From contig OX465281.1 in assembly GCA_949987705.1 (NCBI GenBank), positions 1,900,001 through 1,964,000 of the forward strand: 64,000 bases of DNA, written 5' to 3'. This document shows positions 1-11,214 of the stretch, one piece after another. Position numbers and translations under genes: made by a program. How positions within the stretch are numbered: the first letter of the stretch is position 1; every line of letters starts with the position of its first letter. The notes under the pieces were generated by a model, which saw only the letters and a program-made list of their open reading frames with translations, did no database searches and had not been told where the DNA came from. The DNA comes from Thereva unica (taxonomy: Eukaryota > Arthropoda > Insecta > Diptera > Therevidae).

Positions 1-560
1 CTCCGCCCAAGGTCGCTTCGTGTAGTTATCCAGCACTTTGGGCTTCTTTTGTGCGTTTCATGCTTTACCAAATTCCTGGAACTACTTACGTTTTCCGGAA
101 GGATTGTGACGTGTGCCCGAATGTTGTTCCTTCTTAATGAGAAGCTCATGAGGCGCACAGCGGAGCTCCTACGGCAAAGATTTATAAAAAAAATATTTCA
201 CCAGAAAATAATCCTGAATTTCGTCGACATCCTCACAAGTGAGAGTCCGGGGAGTGTTGAACTCTCGACCCAGTTACTGGCTGCTGCTGCTCCGCCGTAT
301 GCATGCAGTTCCCCAGTCGTGGGTGATTAAGGAGCTATTTGCGGCATTGGCAACTATTGGGAAACACGCGACAAATAACTCAGATGTGCTCTCTACGAAA
401 ATAGGATACTCCGCTTCGTTAGGGAGCCTTCGTCGACCGTCGACCAACACTTAAAATAAAATTCCGGTGACGATAATGACGTGATTTTGAATGGCTGTGG
501 GTGGATATTTTCTTTCCAGGTTGGAAATTTTTAATTGCTGTGCAAAATAGTTTTGTTCCG
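1..560. other. No recognisable feature
   Basis: I see no gene, repeat or structured RNA here. The short open frames overlap one another on both strands and carry no motif I know. The right end grades into the dispersed repeat that begins near 590. Confidence 0.4.
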
Positions 561-589
561 CGTGCATTGCGGAATTCAAAAGGGACATG

Positions 590-1125
590 CCTCATGCAGC
601 GTGTAAGTCCCATTTGGCAAATGAGTCGTTCCTCATGAGCACCACCCAAAAAAAAAACTGCGATAATGAAGTTTGGTGTGCCCTATCTCGTTTCTCGTAA
701 ATGCCCTATGGGCCAAATCTCATTACAAATGTAGTGAGGCAATCCTAACATCAGCCTCACGCATTCGCAAAGCTTTATCCTTAAGCTTCAGCCTGACTCC
801 TACAAAGCGTTAGTTTTTGTTGTTGTCTGGCTTTATATTTCAGGCGATTATGTTGGTGCCGTTGGCATTAATCATGCTCAATAGACCGATTCTCGCTCGA
901 TTTCGGAAGTCAAGCAGCATGGGACGTGATAGATACTCTGTTGGGGGCTCGCTTGGTAAAACCACAGCCGAGTTTAAAAATCGACGCAGTTCTTACTCGC
1001 ATATTCAAGCCGAAATTCTCAAATTTACCTGCCCTATAAGGCAATCCACATGGGTACCAGTCTTCTATGGACGGTTTAATCGGGCCCATTTAGAACTAAG
1101 GGAGATTCCTGTGCTGTAGAGAGTA
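590..1125 (+). repeat. Composite dispersed repeat, copy A (contains a 5S-like core)
   Basis: This stretch can be aligned by eye with 61425-62710. Both start with a GCCTCATGCA box followed by a GGCAAATGAG box. Both then have GAGCACCAC, a TCATTACAAAT box, a TTTGTTGTTG box before TATTTCAGG, the 5S-like core, and a GGCAATCCACA box. Shared flanks on both sides of the 5S core mean the whole unit was duplicated or transposed together. No coding capacity is evident. The true ends are not defined by two copies alone. Confidence 0.55.
864..965 (+). repeat. 5S rRNA-derived SINE-like sequence, copy 1
   Basis: The segment aligns with eukaryotic 5S rRNA. After a diverged head it has GATTCTCGCTCGAT (5S GGTTCTCGTCCGAT), then AAGTCAAGCAGCATGGGACG (5S AAGTTAAGCAGCGTCGGGCG), and then TTGGGGGCTCGCTTGG (5S ATGGGGGACCGCTTGG). 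The last two cover the region of the Pol III internal promoter (A box to C box). It is too diverged to be a functional 5S gene, and the same degenerate form occurs at five other places in the window. That pattern points to a retrotransposed 5S-derived element. It lies inside composite repeat copy A. Confidence 0.7.
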
Positions 1126-1213
1126 CTAGTAGTTATACGAGTGAGTCATTTCACCCCAATAATAGTAAAAAACTCATGTAAGTTCGTCATCAGGAAAGTT
1201 AAAACATCTTCCC

Positions 1214-1673
1214 TTACTTTTATGTACAGAGGCGATTTTAAAATCTCCCATAGTCCCAAACGTCAAGCAAGCCTCAGCTGGCTAGTTGGTGGCTATGTGG
1301 AGCTCGAGAGTACTCTAAGCGGATTTGGGAAACAAAATTTCAACCAAATACGACACCCGAGGAACACCACAAGGAGGAGTGGTTTCAACATTGCTATGAT
1401 TAGTAACAATAACCATAATGAGTTGCGCCAACTAGACGTTCGTTTACTTTTATGTACAGAGGCGATTTTAAAATCTCCCATAGTCCCAAACGTAAAAGCA
1501 AGCCTCAGCTGGCTAGTTGGTGGCTATGTGGAGCTCGAGAGTACTCTAAGCGGATTTGGGAAACAAAATTTCAACCAAATACGACACCCGAGGAACACCA
1601 CAAGGAGGAGTGGTTTCAACATTGCTATGATTAGTAACAATAACCATAATGAGTTGCGCCAACTAGACGTTCG
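1214..1673. repeat. Near-perfect ~230-bp tandem duplication
   Basis: The block 1214-1442 recurs at 1444-1673. I find only one substitution plus a one-base insertion (CGTCAAGC against CGTAAAAGC near 1490). The unit has no recognised coding content. The duplication makes paired, nearly identical ORFs in several frames, which I treat as shadows. It lies just left of a decayed transposase and may be part of that element. Confidence 0.85.
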
Positions 1674-1762
1674 GTATTTCAACATTGAATAACTCTGACA
1701 CTTTTTAGTCGATTTCGACAAATGTACACGATTTTGAATCGTCAATCGGTACCATTTTAGCA

Positions 1763-2038
1763 ATGGGTCGATACTCACCGAAAGAACATGCTGAAATTGT
1801 AGCGCTTTGCTTTGAAAACAATCGTTCAATTGCGAAAATTGTGTTTGCTTGTCGTAAAAATATGGGTGCCGAAAAATGGCGATTTGGAGTGCCCTCCTCG
1901 TTCTCCGGATTTAACGGCACCAGACTTTCTTCTGTGGGGTTATTTTAAAAAGTAAAGTTTATGCCAGCAAGTCGAAGACCAATGACGAACTCGAAGCTAA
2001 TATACGAGCCGAAACAGAAATGGTGGCCAATCTTAAGC
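1763..2038 (+). pseudogene. Decayed, internally deleted DDE transposase (Tc1/mariner-like superfamily)
   Basis: The N-terminal piece opens MGRYSPKEHAEIVALC, which resembles the helix-turn-helix of DUF4817-type transposases. It jumps within about 40 codons to a C-terminal block from 1893 reading PPRSPDLTAPDFLLWGYF, where the family normally has the last catalytic acidic residue. A stop codon follows directly, but a shifted frame still reads KVYASKSKTNDELEANI, the usual continuation. The middle of the transposase, with the first two catalytic residues, is missing, so the copy is dead. The family assignment is from memory. Confidence 0.6.
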
Positions 2039-2039
2039 A

Positions 2040-2450
2040 GAAACTATCGCAGTAAGAAGATCTACTGGTAACCTTGTCTTGACCTCCTAATTCACCACCC
2101 CCGACTCTGCTTGACCTATTATTGCATCATAAACAAGACGCACTGGTAGGACAAAGAGTGACTCCTGAGCTTCGGCTAGGAAAGAAAGACCTACGATCCA
2201 AATTTCATGCAAAGACCAACTTCTTGTCGTACTCTACTCCAAATTCGTCAAGAGCGAGAATCAATAAAACTCTAAGCTACGAGTAGAAAGAGCGCATGTC
2301 GACATAGTCTAAGCGAACTTCGGTAAAATTCCGACTCGATGTTCAATAAACAAAACGGAAAGTGTTTGGTATTGGAAAATTTAGTAAAACTCGGTTCAGT
2401 TGTGAAACTTCTAATCGTTTCGCAATTGTTTACTGCGCGATCTCGCAGCT
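2040..2450. other. No recognisable feature
   Basis: AT-leaning sequence without coding motifs. It may be the far flank of the decayed DNA transposon on its left, but no terminal repeat could be matched. Confidence 0.35.
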
Positions 2451-3760
2451 AACCACAATACACGAAGGTGGACCACTTGCAATACCCCACACCATTACAC
2501 AACTCACCTGAACCACCTTTAAGTCCGAATTCTTCCCGCAAAACGACCAGCAAGTCTTCAAGTCCCATTCTCTGGCGTGTTCCAAAGTCGGATTCCCCAA
2601 TTTCTGCCGAAATCCAACCCAGAAGAGGACCAGAAACTATCATCGCAAACCCAGAGTCCAGATTGAAGCCGCCCGAAAACTTGTCGCGGATGATTTCATA
2701 CTCAGCGAGCGGCGAGAATTTGGTTGGCAAACAACAACTCCGCCGCTGGGCCGCTCGCCGGGCGACGGGCGATATTTCGGCATCGCGCATTGAACAAGCC
2801 TCGCCATGTTCCCATCAGAAGCCGGTCCCCGCCTGCCCGTCGTCGTCGCTCTGGCGCAGCGGTTCTGACTTGGCTTTAAGGCGAGCTTCGCAAAAAATTC
2901 GTAAACTTTAAAAAGTCACTGACATCACTTCCACGGATGTTTTCAAATCCAAAGCGAGCTTTCCGCCATTATTTATTTTTTTCGGTGCCAGTGTGTTTGT
3001 GTGCGACTCGTCGTGGCTCTTTTATTTGCGCGATTTTTTGCGGCCGTCTTGCGCGAAAATAAACAAAAAGACGGCGGACCACAAAAACCCTGCCACAACT
3101 GACCATCAGTAGAACAAGCGGACGCCAGAAGTCGTCGTCGTCGCCAGCGCTGCTGCGGGAGGGGGTGGGAGCTGCAATCTGAATCGGAGTAGCAAAAAAA
3201 TGGAAGAAGTTGGCAAGTGGAGTGGAGTCTTCCATTTCTCTGGCCGCCCGGGAGGAGAGTCGCAACTAATTTATTCCCGATGTTATCCAAAAAAATGTAA
3301 ATTTTCACGGACAGCTTCACTGGCCCGGAGTCAGGTGTGCAGATGTTGGGATTTTAGAACGCCCGAAAGAAAAACGGAAAGAATCTTGTCAAGCTGCGTG
3401 GGGTATGGGAGCGGATCGCGGCCATCACACTCCCAGGCAGCACAAAAAACAAATTCGAGAATCCAAGCTGCCACACATTACACGAAACTCGCTGCGGACC
3501 TAAAAATGAGGCGACAGCGGAGAAGGGCGGCAGCTCGGCGAGTTATTAGTTCCACCATCCGCCGCAGATCGCAGCCGCGGCCAGCAATTAGAGGCACTTT
3601 CCTAAAGCATAAAACTATTTCGGACCGCTTCGTTCCTGCGCGCCTAGCACTTAATAAGCGCGTGGTAAGAGATTGCTTTCTTGCGTGCAGACTCGCCGCA
3701 GTTTGAGATTCCTAGAGGTCTTCTCTCCTAGGCGCCGTCAAGGTGCTGCTCCCAGGGCCC
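2450..3760. other. GC-richer, apparently non-repetitive block
   Basis: Composition shifts to GC-rich, CpG-containing sequence with no visible transposon similarity. Open frames of 98-168 codons exist on both strands and overlap each other (for example 2468-2911 and 2449-2790). They have low-complexity Ser/Pro/Arg-rich translations, as expected from GC-rich noncoding DNA. No splice-site-bounded coding exon is convincing. Confidence 0.4.
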
Positions 3761-3766
3761 AGGTTA

Positions 3767-3921
3767 AGGCCCCCATACACGGTCCAATTGGTTGTACAGC
3801 GAAGTGCGGTTGTACAACCAAAACTATCGATTGTGGGCCGGTCGGCCGATCAAAATACATTGCGCTTATAGGTTTGATGAAAATCTGGTTGTACAGCCAA
3901 TTTGACCGTGTATGGGGGCCT
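3767..3921. mobile_element. 155-bp MITE with ~32-bp terminal inverted repeats and TTA target duplication
   Basis: The left end starts AGGCCCCCATACACGGTC and the right end is its inverse complement. The inverted repeat extends about 32 bp with two mismatches, through a shared TGTACA. The trinucleotide TTA flanks both ends (3764-3766 and 3922-3924), consistent with a 3-bp target duplication. A TWA duplication is typical of PIF/Harbinger elements, so that superfamily is the best guess. The interior has no coding capacity. Confidence 0.75.
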
Positions 3922-4019
3922 TTAGAATCCACTCCGAGAACACACATAAAAACGTTAATTGCGCATTTTATCCACATGGAAAATGAGGACCGAAGAAATG
4001 CTGCCACCATTTAAGGGTC

Positions 4020-5627
4020 TTTAAATGCTCCACAAATTGTCGGCCCTGTTTTTGTTGTCCTGCGAAAGTTTGGCTGGACGTTGTTATTATCAGAGTCCGG
4101 CGAAATTTGATGGAAATGAGAAATACTATAATTTGTATTGAGAACAGTTTTTCAATCCCAATTAATTCGGAGTTTCCCGTCTCTTTACTTTCTTTAAGAT
4201 GAATTTCCGCAAAGCGCTTAATCCGGGTCGGTTTGAGTGGGGGTAACTTATCCTTCCTGTAGGTCCAAGGCACCTTCACTGGGTTACCGATGAGTCAAAG
4301 ATGAAATATGATACAGGCGCTGGTGTCGCAAGATTCAACTCCAATGTTTCTATTGCAATGTTAAAGGACGCCCTCCTCTGAGGAGTATTGAGGAGACCAT
4401 ACCTGGGAGGCGTATTCGAGTAAAGGCCTCACTAAGGATATGTACAAATGCTTAGTGATGAGGGGGCTGTTGAATTCCTTTGACCACCTTTTTATAAAAC
4501 CTAGGACTGAACTGCCCTTGGAAGAAATATAATTAATGTGGGTGGAAAAATCCATCTTACTTTCAAACCTGACCCCCAGATCGATCACAGAGTTAACTCG
4601 AGAAAGTGTGTTGTTAAGGAAAGTGTAGGTATAAGTCAGTGTACCACGTTTCCTGCAGAAAGTCATGACCTCACACTTACTAATATTGAGTACCAGGTTG
4701 TTGTTGGAACACCAAGAATAGAATGTGTTCAGGTCAACTTGTAAAAGTTTGCAATCCTCAATACTTCTTACATAACGGTAGAGTTTAATGTCATCAGCGT
4801 AAATAAGGATTTGACAGTTCTTTAACAAGGCAACAACGTCATCAATTGAAAGAATAAAAAGAAGAGGGCCGAGGTGACTACCTTGCGGGACTCCAGATGA
4901 CGCTTCGATGTTTCTAGATTTAGCCCCGCGGAATAAAACCCTGTAAGTTCTGTCGGCTAAGTACGACTGGAACCATACCATAAGGGCAGGCGGAAAGCCA
5001 AATTTTTTCAGTTTGAGAGCTATAATAGAGTGGGAGAGCTTGTCAAAAGCCTTACTGAAGTCAGTGTAAACACAGTCGGTTTGGCAGCCGCTAACAAAGC
5101 CTCGAACTGTGTGAGAAGAGAACTCAAGTAGATTAGTAGTAGTAGAACGAGCTGCACGCAAACCATGTTGATTAGTTGAGATAAGTCTCAGATATTTCGT
5201 TCTTGCTACCCTTTTTATGAACGGGGACTATAAAAGAATTCTTCCATAAGGTTGGGAAGCACCCTGTAATTAGGGATTTTTGAAATAAACACAGAAGAGG
5301 AGACAGAAGGGCCTCTGCACAGGATTTTAGAATAGCAGGAGGAATACCGTCAGGACCGGACGAGAAATCATGTGGGAGTTCATTAATATGTTTCAGGAGA
5401 TCATCCCTAGTTATAGATATAGAGAAGTCTTGAGACATCTGTATCGGATTAATATGTCGGAAATTGTTTTCGTCGGGTTGAAAAACGGGAGACGAGAAAG
5501 ATTTGAGGAAAAACGATGCAAACATGTCGCAAATCTCAGATGGATTGGTACTGAAAGAGTTCTCATGTTGCATGGTGTTAGGGTAATTATCAGTTTTTTT
5601 CTTGATGTTGATGAACAGGCAGATCAT
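4020..5627 (-). pseudogene. Decayed non-LTR retrotransposon (Jockey/CR1-like) reverse transcriptase
   Basis: On the minus strand 5627-5172 encodes the region before and at the start of RT, with SSGPDGIPPAIL and PVHKKGSKNEI. A deletion of roughly 35 codons with a frameshift at about 5165-5180 removes the next block, and the reading resumes with STNQHGLRAARSTTTN. The open frame 5161-4361 carries TDFSKAFDKL, SGVPQGSHLGPLLF and the catalytic box YADD (codons 121-124). It ends in a premature stop after YASQVWSPQYSS. Sequence down to about 4020 retains recognisable C-terminal traces. The element is 5'-truncated next to the simple repeat at 5604. Confidence 0.85.
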
Positions 5628-6020
5628 ACAGACCAGTCAGACCAACTTACCTGTTGAGCTGTATAGCCCACCTGAGGGTCTTATTTGATTCGTATACAAA
5701 TTGATACAACTATACAGATAGACCAGGCAGGCCAGTACACAGCTAGACAGGTAAGTTGATCTGCCTGGTCTGTTTGGTCTGTCTGGTCTGGTCTAGAGTG
5801 TCTGGTCCTGTCTGGTCCGGTGTGTCTGTTTGGTCTGTTTGGTGTATCTGGTCTGATTTGTCTGGCCTGATCTGATCTGTCTAGTCCGGTCTGTCTATCT
5901 GGTGTGTCTGATTTGTCTGGTCTGGTTTATCAAGTCCGGCCTGTCGGTCTGGTCTATCTGGTCTGCTTTGTTTTGTCTGGTCTGTCTGGTCTGTTTGATC
6001 TATCGGATCTGTCTGATCGG
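5604..6020. repeat. Imperfect TCTGG/TCTGT simple-sequence minisatellite
   Basis: From about 5755 to 6015 the + strand is built almost entirely of TCTGGTCTGT-type pentamers and decamers with point variation. A short reverse-oriented outlier (GACCAGTCAGACC) lies near 5628-5645. The array is strongly strand-asymmetric in G plus T. It abuts the 5' truncation point of the minus-strand LINE. Long open frames across it are repeat artefacts. Confidence 0.85.
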
Positions 6021-6479
6021 CCAGGTCTGCGAAATGAAATCGGCTCCCTAACATCCAAGCCCACATCCACACCCAAGTCAACAACCGATGACATCCCAAA
6101 ACCCTACTACTGTGACGTCACAATAACACACTTGAAGCGTATTGAAATAACACAGTTCCGAAAGATGAAATTTTCAATATTGGAGCGTTCTTTGCAGACA
6201 ATCAAGCTACCATCAAGGCACTCTCTACGTGAAAGTTTTCCTCCAAAAGACGCGCAGGTTGCTTTGACACACTCCAAAGCCTGGCCAGGAAAAATAGGGT
6301 CTCTTTCGGTTGTGTCCTCGGACACTGGGGGGCCGAATTCTTCTGTGACATCTCATGGTTCACCTCCAAGCTCCTGACAGAGAGCTGGGAAAATAGATTG
6401 AACCTTGAGAATCAGTCGCAGGTTTTAATCAGGCTAAAGAGCTAAGACCTTTGCTTTAAGGGACGTTATCATTCTAAAC

Positions 6480-6655
6480 AGGATGAACCTTCGACCGTTG
6501 TTGGTTCGATGTCAGACTGGCCGTTTGGTGCTGCTGTCTCTGCATGGAGGGCGACATATTCTCTGCGAATGTCCTGCTCTGATCTGGCTTAGAAGAAGAA
6601 CGTTTATCAGGGATGGCCGCAATATCTCACCAAAGAAGAAGAAGAAGACAATGAC
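6480..6655 (+). pseudogene. LINE ORF2 C-terminal remnant with AAG-repeat tail
   Basis: The frame reads HILCECPALIWLRRRTF, matching the Cys/His motif near the C-terminus of R1/LOA/Jockey-type LINEs with RNase H. It is followed at 6634-6650 by an AAG simple repeat that looks like the 3' tail of an inserted element. The upstream part is degraded. A similar AAG tail in the opposite orientation lies at 24415-24430. Confidence 0.6.
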
Positions 6656-6659
6656 TCAA

Positions 6660-7560
6660 TTGGTCTATGGTGAAATTGGTTGCATCCTCGACAACTTGGT
6701 CCAGCCAAATTCGCATGGCTTATGAGGTTGTGTTCGTTCGATTGAAGAACCTCGGTCAATGTTATCCTTAGTACGTAGGGAGCATACTGAACCATTAGTT
6801 CTCGAGTGTCCATTAAAACTGGAGAAAGTTTGGTGTAGGTTTTCATAGAGGTGCGACAGTCTTTCTTTATGGAAGCATTGAACTCGACACGCATATTGTA
6901 GCGCCAATAAACCTGATTCAATGATATTAATGGCGGCTACACCTTGGTTACCGGACCGGACCTTTCCTATTTCTGGCTATAGGAGGATATTACGTAATAT
7001 TGCGCTATTCAAGAATATATGGAAACACACTTCTAGTATTCGAATCTTTTGGGATTACTGTTCGTTTCTCAACCGTAAAAGAATGGCTCCAGGGAAGAAC
7101 TAAGAAATGAAATTGAAGTGAATATCGAAGGGTTTACGTTACGTCAAAGGATTGGAGCACAGGTAAACGGCGTGAAGATATGTCAGTAATCAAAATCAAC
7201 TTTGAAATTGGCTCTTTTGACAGCGCGCCCTTGTAATGGTTTTCGGTGTGCAAATCTGAACTGGTTTGTCACATTTTGGGAACTGTTTGCGCAAGTTTTC
7301 ATCTTTGAAAGCTGTTCTTGGGCCGAATCTTGTGCAATTCAACAAAATGTCGTTCTGTAAGGTTTGGCTCTTCATACAACGACAGCCACGGTGAATCAAC
7401 ACATCGAGTGGTATTATTTATGAGACGTAGATTCGGCCGTGTCGTAACGAAATCTCCATCTAACAACAATCGACAAACAAAAAAACGACAGCCTCTTCCC
7501 TCAATTGGTCGCCATTGCTCTTGATCTTTAGGAGCCCAACACAGCTTTGACACCTGCTCA
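6660..7560. other. Unassigned intergenic or old repeat sequence
   Basis: Overlapping minus-strand frames occur at 6607-6921 and 7196-7553, but none has a motif I can name. The region lies between LINE debris and a GC-rich block. An ancient unrecognised transposon is possible. Confidence 0.3.
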
Positions 7561-9100
7561 TCTGGATTAGCTCTCCACTACCACCGCGCCGACCAGCAAA
7601 CCGTGACATTTCCACCTGTTTAAAGGGTAAAACTCATCCCAGCAGCACCAAAAAGAAACAAAAGTTCCATGGAAGCCGATCTATGTTAGCTGGCTAATCT
7701 GTGCGCGCGCAGCCAACAACAAGTCGAAAAGATGTCGAGCATGCCCCATGCGGAATTTCTAGGTTTTTTCTCATGGCTCCAAACTCACCTGAACTTGATT
7801 TTTACTTTCAGATCGCTTCTTGCGCTCGTGAGTTTCGTTTTTTCGTCGCTCGCTTTGTTGCTGCTCCCCGGGCCCTTACTCTCGCCGCGGCGTATACCTG
7901 TGGAGTCCCCCCCCCACTTCTCCGTGCTGTAACACGGCGCGGCCATTGTGTGTGCGAATAGAAGTAATTTTCGGTCGAGGAAGATTTTTTCGGGAATTAA
8001 ATTTATGTAAAAAATCGAGAGGAGGAAAAAAGCGACTCTGTGATGACTGTGGGGCAGGGGCAAAAAACGCAAGTGGGCAGCCATTGTTGCGATGACGCAT
8101 GCTGGCTGGTGGGAATCTCGTTCAATGAAGTCAAGTCGAAAGGTGGACCCTTGCTGCTGCGTTGCGGGCACGTCGCCGTAGAGACTTAAGTAATTTTAAG
8201 TTACGACGACGTCTCGAAAGCGCATTTGTGGCCACGGGTAATCACTCGTAAATCGTGGAATTTGTCCGAGTGCCGCGCTCCAAAATCCATCTCCGGACGT
8301 TGTTTATGTCACAAAATTACCCAAACTCGGCCCAGGGCGCAGAGGAGTCATGAGGAATTGATACTCCATCTGCATCGGGTCCTTAATCAGAGCCCCGAAT
8401 GGAACCAATCCGGGGCCAGCTGTCGCCCTAAATCAAGCCCCATCGAACCCGGGTTAATATTCAAGACCTGCGCATTTGCAAAGCTCGAGCTTAATTTTTC
8501 GCCTTGCCTTTTGCGCTGCCAAATTGCTGACAATACAGCTGAGACGTGACAGCTTCGGGGGCGGCTTATGGATAGCTCGGAGCTCACTACTCATGCTCCG
8601 TGTAAACGATTTATCATTCTAGTTTGTTTTTAGCTCTCGTTTTTTTGTCGAACCTTGTTGTTCCTCCTGAAAGTGCAAAGATCTCTGCCGAAATCCCATC
8701 CCCGACGATGATGGAATGACTTTAGAGCGGCTGCGCAGGTAAATTTGTGACAACTTGAGGTGGACACAGAAATTATTTGACAACAACCGAGGAAAACTCG
8801 AGGAAATTTCCTTCTTTTTTCTCGATTTTTTTGGGGCGAAATACTTTTCTCGTGCAGTTCCAAGGCTGAAGTCCGCGCTTTATTTATATCGGAGTTTTCT
8901 GAAAATGATAGAAAAATAGAAGCGGAATTTTTATAGGTGGAAAATATTTCAATTTAATTCGTTTGGAAGAATGTTTGCGATTTTTAGCGCTGCTAAATTG
9001 CTTTGGGCGTACTTCGGCACCTTTTTCATTTATTTTTTATTTCGGTTTGGTGACCAACGCAATCTTGGAACAGGAATTTCAAGTTAAGTTTACTTAATGT
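7560..9100. other. GC-richer, apparently non-repetitive block
   Basis: No transposon similarity is visible and no coding exon is convincing. Competing short frames on both strands (for example 7701-7961 and 7785-8171) are mutually exclusive and featureless. The AT content rises after about 8880. Confidence 0.4.
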
Positions 9101-9480
9101 TAATTTTCATGTCTCCGTAACATAGTGAATCATCCTACGACAACCCCTGACGTTGCAGGTCGAAGAGTTCATCTCTTTGATCTATACCTTGCCTGGCAAC
9201 CAACGAACTTCTCTGTCGAAGTTGATTCACTTCTCGGCAATTCGGACCACTACTACCAAGTCAACCTGCCACCTGAGAGAACTGTGTGGCGTTATAGAAA
9301 GAGCTGTGCCTATAGCTCATTTCTTCCAATAGAGTTACTGGGACTTGTGTTTCCGAAAGAGTAACGTCAACTTCATCCGCTACTCCATCTGTTATCTACA
9401 AGAGTAAGCTGATGGCACAAAGAAAATCCCATGCTGACTTACTGGCACCTCTGTTCCCTCGAACTCTTCTTTGTCTGACA
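9100..9480 (+). pseudogene. LINE endonuclease-domain remnant
   Basis: The frame beginning at 9125 reads NHPTTTPDVAGRRVHLFDLY and, downstream, LLGNSDHYYQVNL. These are the final part of an APE-type endonuclease, where GNSDH contains the catalytic Ser-Asp-His box of Jockey/CR1-type elements. Beyond about 9365 the frame is broken. No reverse transcriptase follows, so this is an isolated piece. Confidence 0.65.
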
Positions 9481-11045
9481 CTGCTACGCCACGCCATGCT
9501 CCCAAGCAGTGCCGGCGGATCATGTTGGGCCCGGGTGAATAGTCAGACAAACAACAGGCCAACTTTTTGAGGCTACATGCAATCTTGACAACACTAGTTC
9601 TCGATTTTCAAAGGTGAGAAAGAGCTAAAGCAATGTTGAGATCGAATATTGACTTTGAAAAGGGACTGCCGAACGCAAATTAGGTTTAGTCACTTCCTAT
9701 GTGACCAATAGTATGAGACGGTCATTCCATTAGATCATATTGATTTCGACACACCATCCTAGCACGTGAACAAGCCATTGACTATACAGTTACCAAATGT
9801 AGATGTGGAATGGTGCCATTTATCTTGAGCTGGGCGTCTACCTTACATAAACTACAAGATTGCACTGTAGACCATGCTTTTTTGGATCGCATCATAGCCC
9901 GACGCTTTACTCCTTAGGCTACCGAGGCCCCCTGAGGTTGTTAAGTATGAGTAGTTTAAATATGCTGTGAGAAGTTCAGTGCTGCTTCGACCTGCTCTCT
10001 CTCAGCATAGCGATTGTCAGAATGTTACCGAGCATTTTGGTTGGTGCGTCATCACTCATAGTTCAAATCCAGCTTTATATATCGAGTTTCAAATGAATCA
10101 ATTACAAAAACCAACGACTGGTAACTTTATTGTTACTTTCCTCGTCAAATCAACGCTGATCTCGCAAAACTCAAACTTCTCCAGCAATCACCTGGTCCAG
10201 CAAAAACTCCAAACACCATGGAACATTTCAACCTTGAATTTTACCTGTTTTATTGCTGCTTTGCCTTTTTTAGAGTCAAAACCAGGCGAGCATAGGAAAA
10301 TGCCACCGAGTCGAAGAGAATCTTGCGATTATGGAACGAGGAAGAAGAAAACGAAGAAAAAAACTGAAACCCAAGACGAGAGGATCGCTGAGGCGAAAAC
10401 AACAACAACGATCCGAGAAGAAAAACAAAAAGACGCCCGAGAAAGAACGAAAAGGTCGCAACAAGACGCGCCTTGGGAAGATGCAGCAGCGCACACATAC
10501 CTGCGCCTGCGCCGCGCTCTACCTCTACACTAATCTGGTCCGTGTCGTGAGGTGAATTGTTACAGAAACGAATACTCGGGGCCGAAGATCATCTGTGAGA
10601 CGACGGGAAGGCAGATGGTGGTGATCATGCGGAGGCCCAGTGCAGTAGGGACTTTTTTGCGGCCGACCAGCAGATTTAGGGTACAGGGTTTTCCCGGTAA
10701 CTGGTCTTGGCCGGGGGTCTACCTGCTGGTGCACGGGGACGGCAGAGTGTACCGCCAGGATTTGGGTTACCGAACGACCCGCGATGAACTTTCAACTCAG
10801 GGGAACAAGTGTGTGTAGCCAAATTTTGAGGATCATTTGCATATGAACAAAGGTTGCTGCTTGGTCTGCAGCTGATTTATCACCTGTGCTAATGGATGTT
10901 ACGAAACGGTGAAGGTTGGAGTGAATAGAGAAATGAGTTCTCCCTTAGAAACGTTTTTCGTGTTTGTAGCACGCAGCTGACTTTGTTGAATTGATTCAAA
11001 GCTGTGGAAGCTGCAAACTGGGAGGATCACCTGTCTAGGTGTTAA
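9480..11045. other. Mostly unassigned; holds a purine-rich tract at 10310-10460
   Basis: The + strand at about 10310-10460 is an almost uninterrupted run of A and G with scattered C. It creates a highly basic 188-codon frame (9967-10533) that I judge spurious. The segment 10560-10815 is GC-rich and has an 88-codon frame with no known motif. The rest shows nothing recognisable. Confidence 0.35.
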
Positions 11046-11048
11046 GTA

Positions 11049-11210
11049 TATCGATGGTGACCTAAAGAATCAGCGGTTTTCAGTTACCGCGGCTCGACAC
11101 GTCGCCAAAAATCTGCAAGAATGGAAACGAATCGTGAATAGAGTTCGAGACAGCAGCGTATCCGTTGCGGGGACGTCCGCCAGCTAACGGATCAAAGGAG
11201 AAGAAGAAGG
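11049..11210 (+). repeat. 3' tail of the RTE-like LINE, solo copy
   Basis: The sequence matches 17607-17790 of the long RTE-like element: the GGTGAC(C/T)TAAAGAATCA box, AATGGAAACGAATCGTGAAT, GCGTATCCGTTGCGGGGACG and AGCTAACGGATCAAA, followed by an AAG-repeat tail. A short internal deletion removes the GCGGCACCGA segment. It is a strongly 5'-truncated insertion. Confidence 0.85.
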
Positions 11211-11214
11211 TGTT

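Noticed and set aside
1141..1829. Pairs of near-identical ORFs on both strands
   Set aside because: They are produced by the 230-bp tandem duplication and carry no known motif.
2468..2911. 147-codon frame opposite a 113-codon antisense frame
   Set aside because: Mutually exclusive, compositionally biased and without splice or domain evidence.
5881..6377. ORFs rich in DQTDQT-like or LSGL-like repeats
   Set aside because: Translations of the TCTGG/TCTGT minisatellite.
9967..10533. 188-codon open frame with a very basic C-terminus
   Set aside because: The basic part is the translation of a purine-rich tract; there is no domain, and the minus strand is also open.
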